Shown here: one piece after another, positions 46,001 to 57,469 of the stretch
Layout of the letters: each line of letters begins with the position of its first letter
Position numbering within the stretch: the stretch's first letter is position 1
Source of the DNA: Monoplex corrugatus
Taxonomy: Eukaryota; Mollusca; Gastropoda; Littorinimorpha; Ranellidae
Reading direction: 5' to 3'
Length of the DNA stretch: 64,000 nucleotides
Assembly: GCA_030674185.1 (NCBI GenBank)
Contig: JAPXFY010000280.1
Location: 1-64,000 of the forward strand
The notes under the pieces: model-generated
Told to the model about the DNA's origin: nothing
Databases searched by the model: none
Seen by the model: only the letters and a program-made list of their open reading frames with translations
Translations under genes and position numbers: made by a program

Positions 46001-49000
46001 TGTTCTTGTTGTTCCTGTTCTTGTTGTTCGTGTTCTTTTTGTTCATGATCTCATTGTTCTTGTTGTTATTGTTTTTTATCTCGTTCTTGCTTTTCTTGGC
46101 CGCTGTCATCGTTATCATCATCTTCGTCCTTGTTTAAGTTATTTTCTTGTTGTTCTTCGGGTTGTGTTTTCAAGTTGCTTTTCTTGTTGTTGTTCTTTGT
46201 GTTCTTCTTCTGGATCTTGTTCTTGGTATTATCAGTACTGTTCTTGTTCTTGTTTTTGTTTTTGCTCTTTTTCTTAGTGTTTTTCTTGTTCTTATTGTTC
46301 TTGGTTTTCTGGTTATTGTTTTAGTTCTTTTTTGTTTTGTTTTTTATTTTGCTTTTTTTCTTCTCGCTGTTGTTTTTGTTTATCATTCTCGTTCTTCCTG
46401 TTCTTGTTTTTTTGTTCTTGTCCTTGTTCTTGTTGTCGTTGTTCTGCTCTTGTTCTTGTTGTTTGTGTTCTTATTGTTCATGATCTCGTTGTTCTTGTTC
46501 TTGTTGTTTTGGTTCTTCTCGTTCTTGCTCTTCTTGACCACTGTCATCGTTATCGTCATCTTCGAAATTAGTTTTGTTATTGTTCGTTTTGTCGTTCTTC
46601 GGAACGTTTTTTTTTCTTCGTGTTCTTCTTCTCGATCTTCTTTTTATTACTGTTATTATTATTGTTCTTGTTCTTGCTTTTGGCCTTCTTGTTCTTGTTT
46701 TTCTGGTTATTGGTTTTTTTGTTTGTTTGTTTTTTCTTCTTGCTGTTGTTTTTGTTCAGCTTTCCATTCTTGCTGTTCTTGTTTTTTGTTCTGTCCTTGT
46801 TCTTGTTGTCGTTGTTCTGCTCTTGATCTTGTTGTTCCTGTTCTTGTTATTCGTGTTCTTGTTGTTCGATATCTCGTTGTTCTTGTTCTTCTTGGTTTGT
46901 TTGTTTTCCTTCTCGTTCTTGCTCTTCTTGGCCGCTGCCATCGTTATCGTCATCTTCGTCCTTGATTTTGTTATTGATATTGTTGTTTTTTGTGTTGTTT
47001 TTCGTGTTACTTTTCTTGTTCTTGTTCTTCGTGTTCTTGTTCTTGATCTTGTTCTTGCTTTTATTATCATTGTCCTTGCTTGTGGTCTTATTGTTCTTTT
47101 TGTTCTTGTTCTTGTTTTTCGTTATCTTTGTTTTGTTTTTTTCTTCATGTCCTTTTTTTTTCTTTGCTCTTTTTCTTCTTGCTGTTGTTTTTGTTTATCT
47201 TCTCGTGATTCCTGTTCTGGTTTTTTGTTCTTGTCCTTGTTCTTGTTGTTCTGCTCTTGTTCTTGTTGTTCTGCTCTTGTTCTTGTTGTTCTGCTCTTGT
47301 TCTTGTTGTTCTGCTCTTGTTTCTGTTGTTCGTGTTCTTGTTGTTCGTGATCTCGTTGTTCTTGTTCTTCTTGCTTTTGTTCTTCTCGATCCTGCTCTTC
47401 TTGGCCGCTGTCATCGTTATCGTCATCTTCGTCCTTCTTTCTGTTCATGTTCTTGTTGTTCTTTAGGTTGTTTTTTATGTTGTTTTTTTATTCTTCGTGT
47501 TCTTGGTCTGGATCTTCTTGTTCTTGCTATATTATTATTATTGTTCTTGTTCTTGCTTTTGGTCTTCTTATTGTTCTTGTTGTTCTTATTTTTCTTGTTT
47601 TTCTATTTATTGTTTTTGTTCTTTTTTGTTCTTCTTTGCTCTTTTTCTTCTTGCTGTTGTTTTTGTTCAGCTTCCCGTTCTTCCTGTTCTTGTTTTTTTT
47701 TTTGTCCTTGTTCTTGTTGTCGTTGTTCTGCTTTTGATCTTATGTTCCTGTTCATGTTATTCGTGTTCTGTTGTTCGATATCTCGTTGTTCTTGTACTTT
47801 TTGGTCTTTTTTTTTCCTTCTGTACCTTGCTCTTCTTGGCCGCTGTCATCGTTATCGTCATCTTCGTCCTTGTTTTTGTTCTTGTTTTTGTTGTTTTTGT
47901 GTTGTTTTTTTTCGTTTACTTTCTTGTTCTTGTTCTTCATGTTCTTGTTCTTGATCTTCTTGTTCTTGTTATTACTATATTGTTCTTGCTTTTTGTCTTT
48001 GTATTGTTCTTCTGGTTCTTGTTCTTGTTTTTTAGTTATTTTCTGTTATCTGTTTTCTTTCTGTCTTTTTTCTTTGCTCTTTTTCTTCTTGCTGTTGTTT
48101 TTGTTTATCTTCTCATGTTCCTGTTCTTGTTTTTTTGTTCTTGTCCTTGTTCTTGTTGTTCTGCTCTTGTTCTTGTTGTTCTGCTCTGTTCTTGTTGTTC
48201 GTGTTCTGTTCGTGTTCTTGTTTGTGATCTCGTTGTTCTTGTTCTTCTTGTTTTTGTTCTTCTCGTTCTTGCTCTTCTTAGCTGCTGTCATCGTTATCGT
48301 CATCTTCGTAATTGTTTTTGTTATTGCTCTTGTTCTTGTTGTTTCTTCAGGTTGTTTTCATTGTGCTTTTTCTTGTTCTTCGTGTTTTGTTCTGGATCTT
48401 CTTGTTCTTGGTAGCTATTATCATTGTTCTAGTTGTTGCTTTCGGTCTTCTTCTATTGTTCTTCTTGTTCTTACTGTACTTGTTTTTCTAGTTAGTGTTT
48501 TTGTTCTTTCTTTCTTTCCTCTTTCTCTTCTTGCTGTTGTTTTTGTTCTTCTTCTCGTTCTTCTGTTCTTGTTTTTGTTCTTGTCCTTGTTTTTGTTGTT
48601 CGGCTCATGTTCTTAATGTTTCCTTTTCTTGTTGTTCGTGTTTTTGTTGTTCATGATCTCGTTGTTCTTGTTCTTGTTGTTCGTGTTCTTGTTGTTTGTG
48701 TTCTTGTTGTTCGTGTTCTTGTTGTTTGTGTTCTTGTTGTTCGTGTTCTTGTTGTTTGTGTTCTTGTTGTTCGTGTTCTTGTTGTTCGTGTTCTTGTTGT
48801 TCATGATCTCGTTGTTCTTGTTCTTGTTTTGGTTCTTCTTCTTTGTTCCTGTTCATGTTATTCGTGTTCTAGTTGTTCGATATCTCGTTGTTCTTGTACT
48901 TCTTGGTCTTTTTTTTTTTCCTTCTCGTACTTGCTCTTCTTGGCCGCTGTCATCGTTATCGTCATCTTCGTCCTTGTTTTTGTTCTTGTTTTTGTTGTTT

Positions 49001-49531
49001 TTTGTGTTGTTTTTCGTGTTACTTTTCTTGTTCTTCGTGTTCTTGTTCTTGATCTTCTTGTTCTTGTTATTACTATTATTGTTCTTGCTTTTTGTCTTTG
49101 TATTGTTCTTCTGGTTCTTGTTCTTGTTTTTTAGTTATTTTTGTGTATTTTTTTCTTTCTGTCTTTTTTCTTTGCTCTTTTTCTTCTTGCTGTTGTTTTT
49201 GTTTATCTTCTCATGATTCCTGTTCTTGTTTTTTTGTTCTTGTCCTTGTTCTTGTTGTTCTGCTCTTGTTCTTGTTGTTCTGCTCTTGTTCTTGTTGTTC
49301 GTGTTCTTGTTCGTGTTCTTGTTGTTTGTGATCTCGTTGTTCTAGTTCTTCTTGTTTTTGTTCTTCTCGTTCTTGCTCTTCTTAGCTGCTGTCATCGTTA
49401 TCGTCATCTTCGTAATTGTTTTTGTTATTGCTCTTGTTCTTGTTGTTCTTCAGGTTGTTTGTCATGTGGCTTTTTCTTGTTCTTCGTGTTTTTGCTCTGG
49501 ATCTTCTTGTTCTTGGTAGTATTATCATTGT
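43060..49531 (+). repeat. About 430-bp T-rich satellite, block 2
   Basis: Continues block 1 across the L2-like insertion. The complex block recurs near 43349, 43467, 43810, 44277, 44740, 45180, 45695, 46100, 46535, 46931, 47402, 47840, 48280, 48942 and 49386, so most units are 390-470 bp. Local sub-repeats have expanded inside units: 42-bp at 45275-45410, 21-bp at 47245-47330 and 15/30-bp at 48660-48805. Confidence 0.95.
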
Positions 49532-51768
49532 ACATTCCGAAGGAGCAGAACTCCAGCAGCATCAATCAGTTCAGGCCAATATCACTTCTGAACGTCGAGG
49601 GGAAAATCTTCTTCTCTGTTATGGCAGCAAGATTGACAAAATACCTGACTGAAAACAAGTATCTGGATATGTCAGTCCAAAAGGGAGGCATACCAGGAAT
49701 GCCTGGATGCTTGGAACATGCCACGTTGATTTGGGATGCCATCCAAAAAGCAAGAACAGAGAAGAGAGACATTGACGTAGTTTGGCTTGATCTGGCGAAT
49801 GCATATGGATCAGTTCCACACGATATGATCCAGCTGGCTCTTGAAATGTATCACATCCCAGAAAACATCCGAACAATGCTGAGGAAGTATTTCCAAGGGT
49901 TCTCAATGCGGTTCTCTACCAAAGAATACACCACGGACTGGATAGACCTAGAGGTGGGCATTGCAATGGGCTGTGCAATCTCTCCCATACTGTTCGTGTT
50001 GGCAATGGAAGTCATCTTGAAAGCTGCAATGAAGAGTTCAGGTCCAGTGAATCTGGGAGATGGATACCAGATGCCTCCTCTGAAAGCTTTCATGGATGAC
50101 ACAACAGTCTTGTCCACGGATGAGGAAGAGACACACCGAATCTTAAAGCAGCTGGATGAGCTGGTGGCCTCTTCAAGAATGAGGTTCAAACCTAAGAAAT
50201 CCCGAAGTCTCTCACTGCGAAAAGGAAAAGTGGCAGATTCAGTCAAATTCATGGTAGCCAACCAAGCCATCCCCACTGTCACAGAAGAGCCAGTAAAAAG
50301 TCTCGGAAGATGGTATGATGACTCCCTGAAAGACACACAAAGGGGATGTGAAACCAAGCAAACAGCAGAAGAAGGCCTGAAGAAAATAGATAACTGCGGA
50401 CTGCCAGGCAAATACAAAGTCTGGTGTCTACAGTTCATGCTGATACCAAAGCTGCTGTGGCCACTGCTAATCTATGACATTTGCACCAGCACAGTCGAAG
50501 CAATGGAAGCCAAAATCAACAAATACACAAGAAAATGGCTCGGTGTCCCACCTGGTCTCACTGATGTTGCATTCTACTGTCGTCAAGCAATGCTGAAGCT
50601 ACCTCTGAAATCCATAGTGGAGGAATACAAAGTTGGAAAAGCAAGACTGTTGAGCATGCTGGAGGAATCGGAGGACAATATCGTGAGAGCAGTTCATCCA
50701 AAGCTGAGAACTGGCAGAAAGTGGAAAGTCCAAGAGGCTGTAAACAATGCCAAGAGAAACCTCAGCATCAAAGAAATAATTGGACACACGCAAACCAACA
50801 GACAGGGACTGGGAGCAACAAAAATGCAGTGGTGGTCCAAAGCCAAAGGGAAGGAAAAAAGAGACATGATCATACAGGAGTTGAAGGAAGAAGAAGATGT
50901 CAAAAGAGTGCAGAAGGCAGTCCAGCAAGGTCAACAGGGGCAATGGACAACATGGGACAGTGCACTCCAAAGAAGTCTCAGCTGGAACGATATGTGGCAC
51001 ATGGCTCCTCTAAGGATAAGCTTCCTCCTCAGATCTGTATATGACCTGCTCCCCTCGAATGCAAACTTAGTGAAATGGGGGAAAGCAGACGACCCAGCAT
51101 GTCCGCTCTGTCAGAAGAAACAAACAGTGGAACATGTCCTAAGCTCTTGCAAAGTAGCGCTAGCCCAAGGAAGGTATACATGGAGGCACAACCAAGTTCT
51201 GAAAGTGATCACAGATGTGGTTAGCGAAAAAACCATGACCCCAAACGCACCAATTGCTATGACAACGTTCTACAAAGCAGGAGGGAAACAGGTCTGGCCC
51301 GAAAGGGCTATGACAACCAGCACATTGCCAAAGGGTCTTCTGGATGGAGCAGTCGACTGGGAGTGTACAGCAGACCTCCCAGAGTGGAGAAATTACCCAG
51401 ATGTCATCAGCAAGACAGGCATGAGACCAGATATCGCTCTCCACTCTGACTCCTCGAAACAAGTGATTCTGATAGAACTCACTGTGCCATACGAAAGCAG
51501 AATGGAAGAAGCACATATCTACAAGACCGAAAAATACGCCGGTCTTGCCAGCACCCTGAAGAAAGCAGGTCTGCGGGTCAAAATCTTCGCCATAGAGGTC
51601 GGGGCAAGAGGGTTTGTGGGCACCTCCGCTTATGATCTCATGAAACAACTCGCCATTTCTGGGAAGAAGAGGACTAGAGCCCTTAAAGCGATGGCAGAGG
51701 CAGCAGAAAGGAGCTCAAGCTGGATCTGGGCAAGGAGGAACCAAAAAAGTGAACTTCATAAGGATTAA
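49532..51768 (+). CDS. LINE reverse transcriptase with restriction-like endonuclease
   Basis: About 745 codons are open from the truncation point to the stop at 51766-51768; the reading frame also extends upstream into the satellite by chance. RT motifs: QFRPISLLNVEGKIFFSVMA, GIPGMPGCLEH, VVWLDLANAYGSVPHDM (first Asp), GIAMGCAISPILFVLAMEV and AFMDDTTVLS (Asp pair). The C-terminus has a CCHC knuckle (CPLCQKKQTVEHVLSSC) and then RPDIALHSD...ILIELTVPYE, a PD-(D/E)xK-type nuclease that would nick target DNA, followed by the family-typical VGARGFVG. The N-terminal DNA-binding part is missing. Confidence 0.9.
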
Positions 51769-51780
51769 ATTCCCTACAGA

Positions 51781-51866
51781 TGATGTGTGCCCCGTTAGCA
51801 CATTGGTAAAACCGCGTACCGCAGTTCTGAAGCGCAGAATCGCCCAGGTTCGATCCCCGGCGTGGG
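51781..51866 (+). other. tRNA-like segment with pol III promoter boxes
   Basis: Thirteen bases after the RT stop. An A-box-like TAGCACATTGG (51796-51806) and a good B-box GGTTCGATCCC (51848-51858) are spaced as in a tRNA. A T-arm (CCAGG/CCCGG) can form, but the acceptor and anticodon stems are poor. It runs straight into an A32 run, so it is either a tRNA-derived SINE or tRNA retropseudogene caught in the element, or part of the element's own 3' UTR. Confidence 0.6.

Positions 51867-51898
<32 letters not shown>
51867..51898 (+). repeat. A32 run
   Basis: Thirty-two consecutive A follow the tRNA-like segment. Unique element sequence continues after it, so this is not the end of the LINE. Confidence 0.95.
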
Positions 51899-51900
<2 letters not shown>

Positions 51901-51914
51901 CAACAGCAGAAGGG

Positions 51915-51938
51915 CATCCAGGAGTCATGACCTGGATG
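51915..51938 (+). other. Perfect 8-bp hairpin in LINE 3' region
   Basis: CATCCAGG, loop AGTCATGA, CCTGGATG. Structured 3' ends are known to be recognised by the reverse transcriptase in related LINEs; that this one serves so is inference. Confidence 0.6.
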
Positions 51939-52050
51939 TGGCCCGGCCCCCCGAGAGTGTAAGGAATTCAGGGCCGAAACACTTGTCTAAAGGGGGTTAC
52001 TTCTCTGAAGACCTTCTGTTGTCTAGCTCTCCCTAGAGTTTCTTTCTACC

Positions 52051-55000
52051 TTGTTCTAGTTTTTGCTTTTGGTCTTCTTCTTATTGTTCTTGTTCTTACT
52101 GTACTTGTTTTTCTGGTTAGTGTTTTTGTTCTTTCTTTTCTTTCCTCTTTCTCTTCTTGCTGTTGTTTTTGTTCTTCTTCTCGTTCTTCCTGTTCTTGTT
52201 TTTGTTCTTGTCCTTGTTTTTGTTGTTCGGCTCTTGTTCTTAATGTTCCTTTTCTTGTTGTTCGTGTTTTTGTTGTTCATGATCTCGTTGTTCTTGTTCT
52301 TCTTGTTTTTGTTCTTGTTCTTGCTGTTCTTGGCCGCTGTCATCGTTATCGTCATCTTCGTCCTTGTTTCTGTTATTGTTCTTGTTGTTCTTTGGGTTGT
52401 TTTTTATGTTGCTTTTCTTGTTTTTGTTCTTCATATTGTTGTTGTGGAACTTCTTGTTCTTATTATTATTATTGTTCTTGTTCTTGCTTTTAGTCTTCTT
52501 CTTTTTGTTGTTCTTGTTGTTCTTGTTCTTGGTTTTCTGGTTATTGTTTTAGCTTTTTAATTTATTTGCTCTTCTTCTTCTTGCTGTTGCTTTTGTTCAT
52601 CTTTCTGGTTCTTCCTGTTCTTGTTTTTTGTTCTTGTCCTTGTTCTTGTTGTTTGGCTCTTGTTTTTTTTGTTCCTGTTTTTGTTATTTGTGTTCATGTT
52701 GTTCATGATCTCGTTGTTCTTGTTCTTCTTGTTTTTGTTCTTCTCGTTCTTGCTCTTCTTGGCTGTTGTCATCGTTATCGTCATCTTCGTCCTTGTTTTT
52801 GTTGTTGTTCTTGTTGTTCTTTGGGTTGTTTTTCATGTTGCTTTTCTTTGTTTTGTTCTTGTTCTTCGTGTTCTTGTCGTGGATCTTCTTGTTCTTGCAA
52901 TTATTACTATTGTTTTTGCTCTAGTTTTTGGTCTACCTCTCATTGTTCTTATTGTTCTTGTTGTTCTTCTTTTTCTAATTGTTTTTGTTTATTCTTTTTC
53001 TTTCATTTTTTTAGGTCTTTTTCTTCTTGCCGATTTTTTTCATCTTCTCTTTCTTCATGATCTTGTTTTTGTTCTTGTCTTTGTTCTTGTTGTCGTTCTG
53101 CTCTTGTTCTTGTTGTTTGTGTTCTTGTTGTTTGTGTTCTTGTTGTTTGTGTTCTTGTTGTTTGTGTTCTTGTTGTTTGTGTTCTTGTTGTTTGTGTTCT
53201 TGTTGTTCATGATCTCGTTGTTCTTGTTCTTCTTGTTTTTGTTCTTCTCGTTCTTGCTCTTCTTAGCCGCTGTCATTGTTATCGTCATCTTCGTAATTGT
53301 TTTTGTTATTGTTGGTGTTCTTGTTCTTCAGTTGTTTTTCAAGTTGCTTTTCTTGATCTTGTTCTTCGTGTTCTTCTTCTCGATCTTCTTGTTATTGCTG
53401 TTATTATTGTTCTTGGTCTTGTTTTTGGTCTTCGTATTGTTCTTCTTGCTCTTCTTGTTCTTATTTTTCTAATTATTGGTTTTGTTCTTTCTTTTTTTTT
53501 CTTCTTGCTGTTGTTTTTGTTAAGCTTTCCATTTTTCATTTTCATGTTTTTTGTTCTTGTCCTTGTTGTCGTTGTTCTGCTCTTGATCTTGTTGTTCCTG
53601 TTCTTGTTGTTCGTGTTATTGTTGTTCATGATATCGTTGTTCTTGTTTTTCTTCGTTTTTGTTCTTGTCGTTCTTGCTCTTCTTGGCCGCTGTCATCGTT
53701 ATCGTCATCTTCGTCCTTGTTTTTCTTATTCTTCTTGTTGTTCTTTGGGTTGTTTATTAAGTTGCTTTTCTTGTTGTTCTTCTTTGTGTTCTTGTTCTGG
53801 ATCTTCTTGTTCTTGCTATTATCATTATTGTTCTTGCCTTTGGTCTTCTTATAGTTCTTTCTGTTCTTGTTCTTTGTGTTCTTGTTCTGGATCTTCTTGT
53901 TCTTGCTATTATCATTATTGTTCTTGCCTTTGGTCTTCTTATAGTTCTTTCTGTTCTTGTTTTTCTAGTTTTTCTTTTTTTTTTTTTTCTTCATGTCTTT
54001 TTTTCTTTGCTGTTTTTCTTCTTGCTGTTGTTTTTGTTTATCTTCTCGTGATTCCTGTTCTTGTTTTTTTTTTGTTCTTGTCCTTGTTCTTGTTGTTCTG
54101 CTTTTGTTCTTGTTGTTCGTGTTCTTGTTGTTCTGTTCTTGTTTCTGTTGTTCGTGTTCTTGTTGTTCTGCTCTTGTTTCTGTTGTTCGTGTTCTTGTTG
54201 TTCTGTTCTTCTTGTTCATGATCTCGTTGTTCTTGTTCTTCTCGTTTTTGTTCTTCTCGATCTTGCTCTTCTTGGCCGCTGTCATCGTTATCGTCATCTT
54301 TGTCCTTCTTTCCGTTCTTGTTCTTCTTCAGGTTGTTCTTTTATGTTGCTTTGTCATTCTTTATGTTCTTGGTCTGGATCTTCTTGTTCTTGCTATTATT
54401 ATTATTGTTCTTGCTTTTGGTCTTTTTATGTTCTCTTCTTCTTATTTTTCTTGTTTTTCTAGTTATTGTTTTTGTTCTTTTTGTTCTTTTTTTGCTCTTT
54501 TTCTTCTTGCTGTTGTTTTTGTTCTTCTTCTCGTTCTTTCTGTCCTTAGTTTTTGTTCTTGTCCTTGTTCTTGTTGTTCTGCTCTTGTTCTTGTTGTTTG
54601 TGTTCTTGTTGTTCGTGTTCTGTTGTGTCATGATCTCGTTGTTCTTGGCCGCTATCGTCTTATCGTCATCTTCGTCCTTGTTTTTGTTATTGTTCTTGTT
54701 CTTCTTCGGGTTGTTTTTTATGTTGCTTTTCTTGTTTTTGTTCTTCGTGTTTTTGTTCTGGATCTTCTTGTTATGGCTATCATTATTGTTCTTGTTCTTG
54801 CTTTTGGTCTTCTTATTGTTCTTGTTGTTCTTCTTGTTGTTTTTCAGTTAGTGTTTTTGTTCTATATTGTTTTCTCTTTTCCTTTTTGCTGTTGTTTTTA
54901 TTCATCTTCTCGTTCTTCCTGCTCCTGTTTTTTTTTTCTGTCCTTGTTCTTGTTGTTCCTGTTGTTCGAGTTCTTGTTTATGATTTTGTTGTTTTTGTTG

Positions 55001-55560
55001 TTCTTGTTTTTGTTCTTCTCCTTCTTGCTCTTCTTGGCCGCTGTCATCGTTATCGTCATCTTAATCCTTGTTTCTGCTATTGATCTTGTTCTTCAGGTTG
55101 TTTTTCATACTGCTTTCTTGTTGTTGTTCTTCATGTTCTTCTTCTGGATCGTCTTGTTCTTACTATTATTATTATTGCTATTGTTCTTGCTTTTGGTCTT
55201 CTTCTCATTGTTTTTCTTGTTCTTATTGTTCTTGTTTTTCTGGTTATTGTTTTGTTTCGTTTTTGTTTTGTTTTTGTTTTTGTTAGCTCTTTTTCTTTTT
55301 GCTGTTGTTTTGTTGATCTTCTGGTTATTCCTGTTCTTGTCTTTGTTCTTCTTGTTCTGCTATTGCTCTTGTTGTTCCTGTTCTTGCTGTTTGTGTTCTT
55401 GCCTTCCTTGTTCGTTTTCCCCCTGCGTCTTTTTCTTTTCCTCTTCTTCGTCGTTTTGTTCCTTCTTTTTATTTTACATGTTTCTGGTGTGTTTAGTTTT
55501 GTTTTTCTTGTTTTCTTGTTTGGTTTCTCCTTCTTTATGGGTTTTTTCTGGTTTCTATAA
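52051..55560 (+). repeat. About 430-bp T-rich satellite, block 3
   Basis: Continues the same unit after the LINE. The complex block lies near 52333, 52762, 53267, 53688, 54276, 54650 and 55038. A pure 15-bp sub-array (tttgtgttcttgttg) covers 53110-53205, and a 99-bp stretch is duplicated at about 53780-53960. The array fades out near 55500-55560. Confidence 0.95.
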
Positions 55561-56480
55561 CATTCATAATGGAAGACTTACTTGGTTTTGATCTTCCTGC
55601 TGCTGCCGCTCCTTAATACGAAACAGAGCGTACGCTACTATCCTGGCGTGGTGTGAGGTCATTACGGGCACACTGCAACAATTTGAGACCAAAATTGTAT
55701 GTGCAAAGACTTACATAAAATGCGTAAATAGACAAATAGAAAATGAAAAAGTCTAAATGATTTAATAGATTCAAACGTACATGGATACTGACAGACAAAG
55801 ACAATGGATGTATGTTAAGACATGTCGATAGACAGGGGCTGACAGATGGATTGAAGTACAAGATTCCACGACAAAGAACTGCCCCTGCTGGCAAAGTCGT
55901 GTAGAAAACTTGCTTTCATAGGAAAACAAACACACACACACACACACACCGGAAAAACAAGCAAACAATCAAAACAGACAATCAATTAGTCATACGCACT
56001 TAACATACAAACAAGCCTATTAGTCTCTGAACGGATGCACGAATCTGGAACAGATTCAAAAGGAAATAGCAGATACAGTGTTCTGGAAACCTTAGGAGCA
56101 TTTCAGGTCACTGCTCTCAAAGTAGGGATTATTTCTGTTTATGTTTCAAAATGAACTCCTCTTAGTTTGAAGGATGTACCATTTTGCGCTGTATAACTAA
56201 CATTTCACAACAGGAAAGAAAATCTCAGTTGGACAATTTTCTCGTCACAGTGATCAAAGAAACTAGACTGGATTGGGTAAGATTGTATTAATGGGGGTTG
56301 ACCTTCATGGAGAAAGCACATCGCCATCGTAGGGCGCCACTTCCCTTTGTTATATCTATATGCATGTATTTGTGTTTACCTTAGGGTGTTTTCTTTGCAG
56401 AATTCTGCCAAGTAAAACTACTTTGCTGCCAAAGGTTTTTCAACATGCCCAAAATAATTGCTGCTCATGGGCATCTCCGT
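55561..56480. other. Gene-free interval
   Basis: No supportable gene. A short CA run at 55930-55950 is the only repeat I see. Confidence 0.45.
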
Positions 56481-57220
56481 TTATTACTATCATTATTACT
56501 GTTTAAAGCCCAGCTGCTTGCGCAGAGCTATGTCAGGGCTACAACCATAGCAAAATGTACACATCTCGATGACCCCGATAAAAAATGGAAAGGAAATTAA
56601 GTACAGATTCACACACTAATCTAAAGATATGCTAGCGGCATTGATCATTCCCTTGAATTTATCTACATGAGGTTTTATAGAAATCTGATCATGATTATAA
56701 AGGTCACTTGATCACGAACATAAAGATCACTAATAACACTAAAACATAATAACATGGCCTTAAATTACCGAACATTGTCTATGCGTGTCATGTTTCCTCA
56801 AAGCCAAAAATGTAGTTAATACCTGTACCAACAGCTGGTATCAATAGGAAGCATGTAAGACTGCACAGAACACGAACAGATCAATAGACCAGCATAGCAG
56901 AAAATGACAGGAAGAAATGATAGAAAGAAAAGGAACAAGGAAGAAACACAGAGAATGAGAGAAATGAGGAAATTTCTAGCAATGAATTTTCCGAGGGTAG
57001 GGAAACCATCGTACTGAAAGATCCTCCGGCATTCACATTCCACCCCACCCCCCTTTTCGGGTTAAGCATTTCGGTGTAGTGTGCCATCTGAAAGACTAGC
57101 ACTCAGACCACCGCTCAAGGTGTTAGTGGAGGGAGGAGAAAAATCACCATCCGATGGGAATAGAACTTGGATTTCTAGGCACCTACTCTTTCCACTAGGC
57201 CACACGCTGTTTTAAATACA
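56481..57220 (-). mobile_element. tRNA-derived SINE-like element (minus)
   Basis: Head at the right: minus-strand A-box-like TGGCCTAGTGG (57192-57202) and B-box-like CCAAGTTCTATTCCC (57156-57170). The tail at the left (56481-56500) is a mixed ATT/AGTA run preceded by 'gggctttaaacag'. The body matches the element at 63528-63975. About 740 bp is long for a SINE, and the copy has extra sequence at 56510-56760 relative to the other. Confidence 0.65.
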
Positions 57221-57469
57221 GGCTTTTGGATTGTGGCTGTTGTAGCGTTTGTCGTATGAAACCAGAAGAATCAACACAGCGTTTGAAACTGTGTGGTCAA
57301 GTTCACAACAGATGACCATTTCTGTGATCCTTGGTTACTTGTCTATCACGCCTGTTAGGCAAGAGACTGGGATTCAAATCTCCTCCAGAGATTTTTTTCT
57401 TAACTTAGGTAGAAACCTCAAGATCTCGCCTGTGAAAAGGGTTTAGTAGTGGTAAGCCTCCGTCAGCCG

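Larger units (their letters stand above)
49532..52050 (+). mobile_element. Restriction-like-endonuclease LINE, 5'-truncated, in the satellite
   Basis: Satellite sequence ends at 49531 (attatcattgt) and resumes at 52051 (ttgttctag), with TTGT as a possible 4-bp target duplication. In other satellite units these two edges are adjacent (48421-48432). The insert carries an open RT-endonuclease frame, then a tRNA-like segment, an A32 run, a hairpin and 110 bp of unique 3' sequence. An older copy lies at 8686-10140. The zinc-knuckle plus RPD/ELT arrangement suggests the R2/NeSL/HERO group; the clade is inferred. Confidence 0.85.

Noticed and set aside
40835..49134. Many long plus-strand frames (for example 384, 383, 330 and 305 codons) suggesting multi-pass membrane proteins
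   Set aside because: They lie in T-rich satellite where A is rare, so stops are absent by composition. All frames are open together, and the peptides are Phe/Leu/Val/Cys/Ser repeats without domains.
49141..49531. N-terminal 130 residues of the 875-codon frame ending at 51768
   Set aside because: This part is satellite sequence that happens to be in frame with the LINE. The RT sequence starts at 49532.
51781..51866. Functional tRNA gene
   Set aside because: Boxes A and B are present, but the acceptor and anticodon stems pair poorly, and a templated A32 run follows directly, so it is tRNA-derived rather than a working tRNA.
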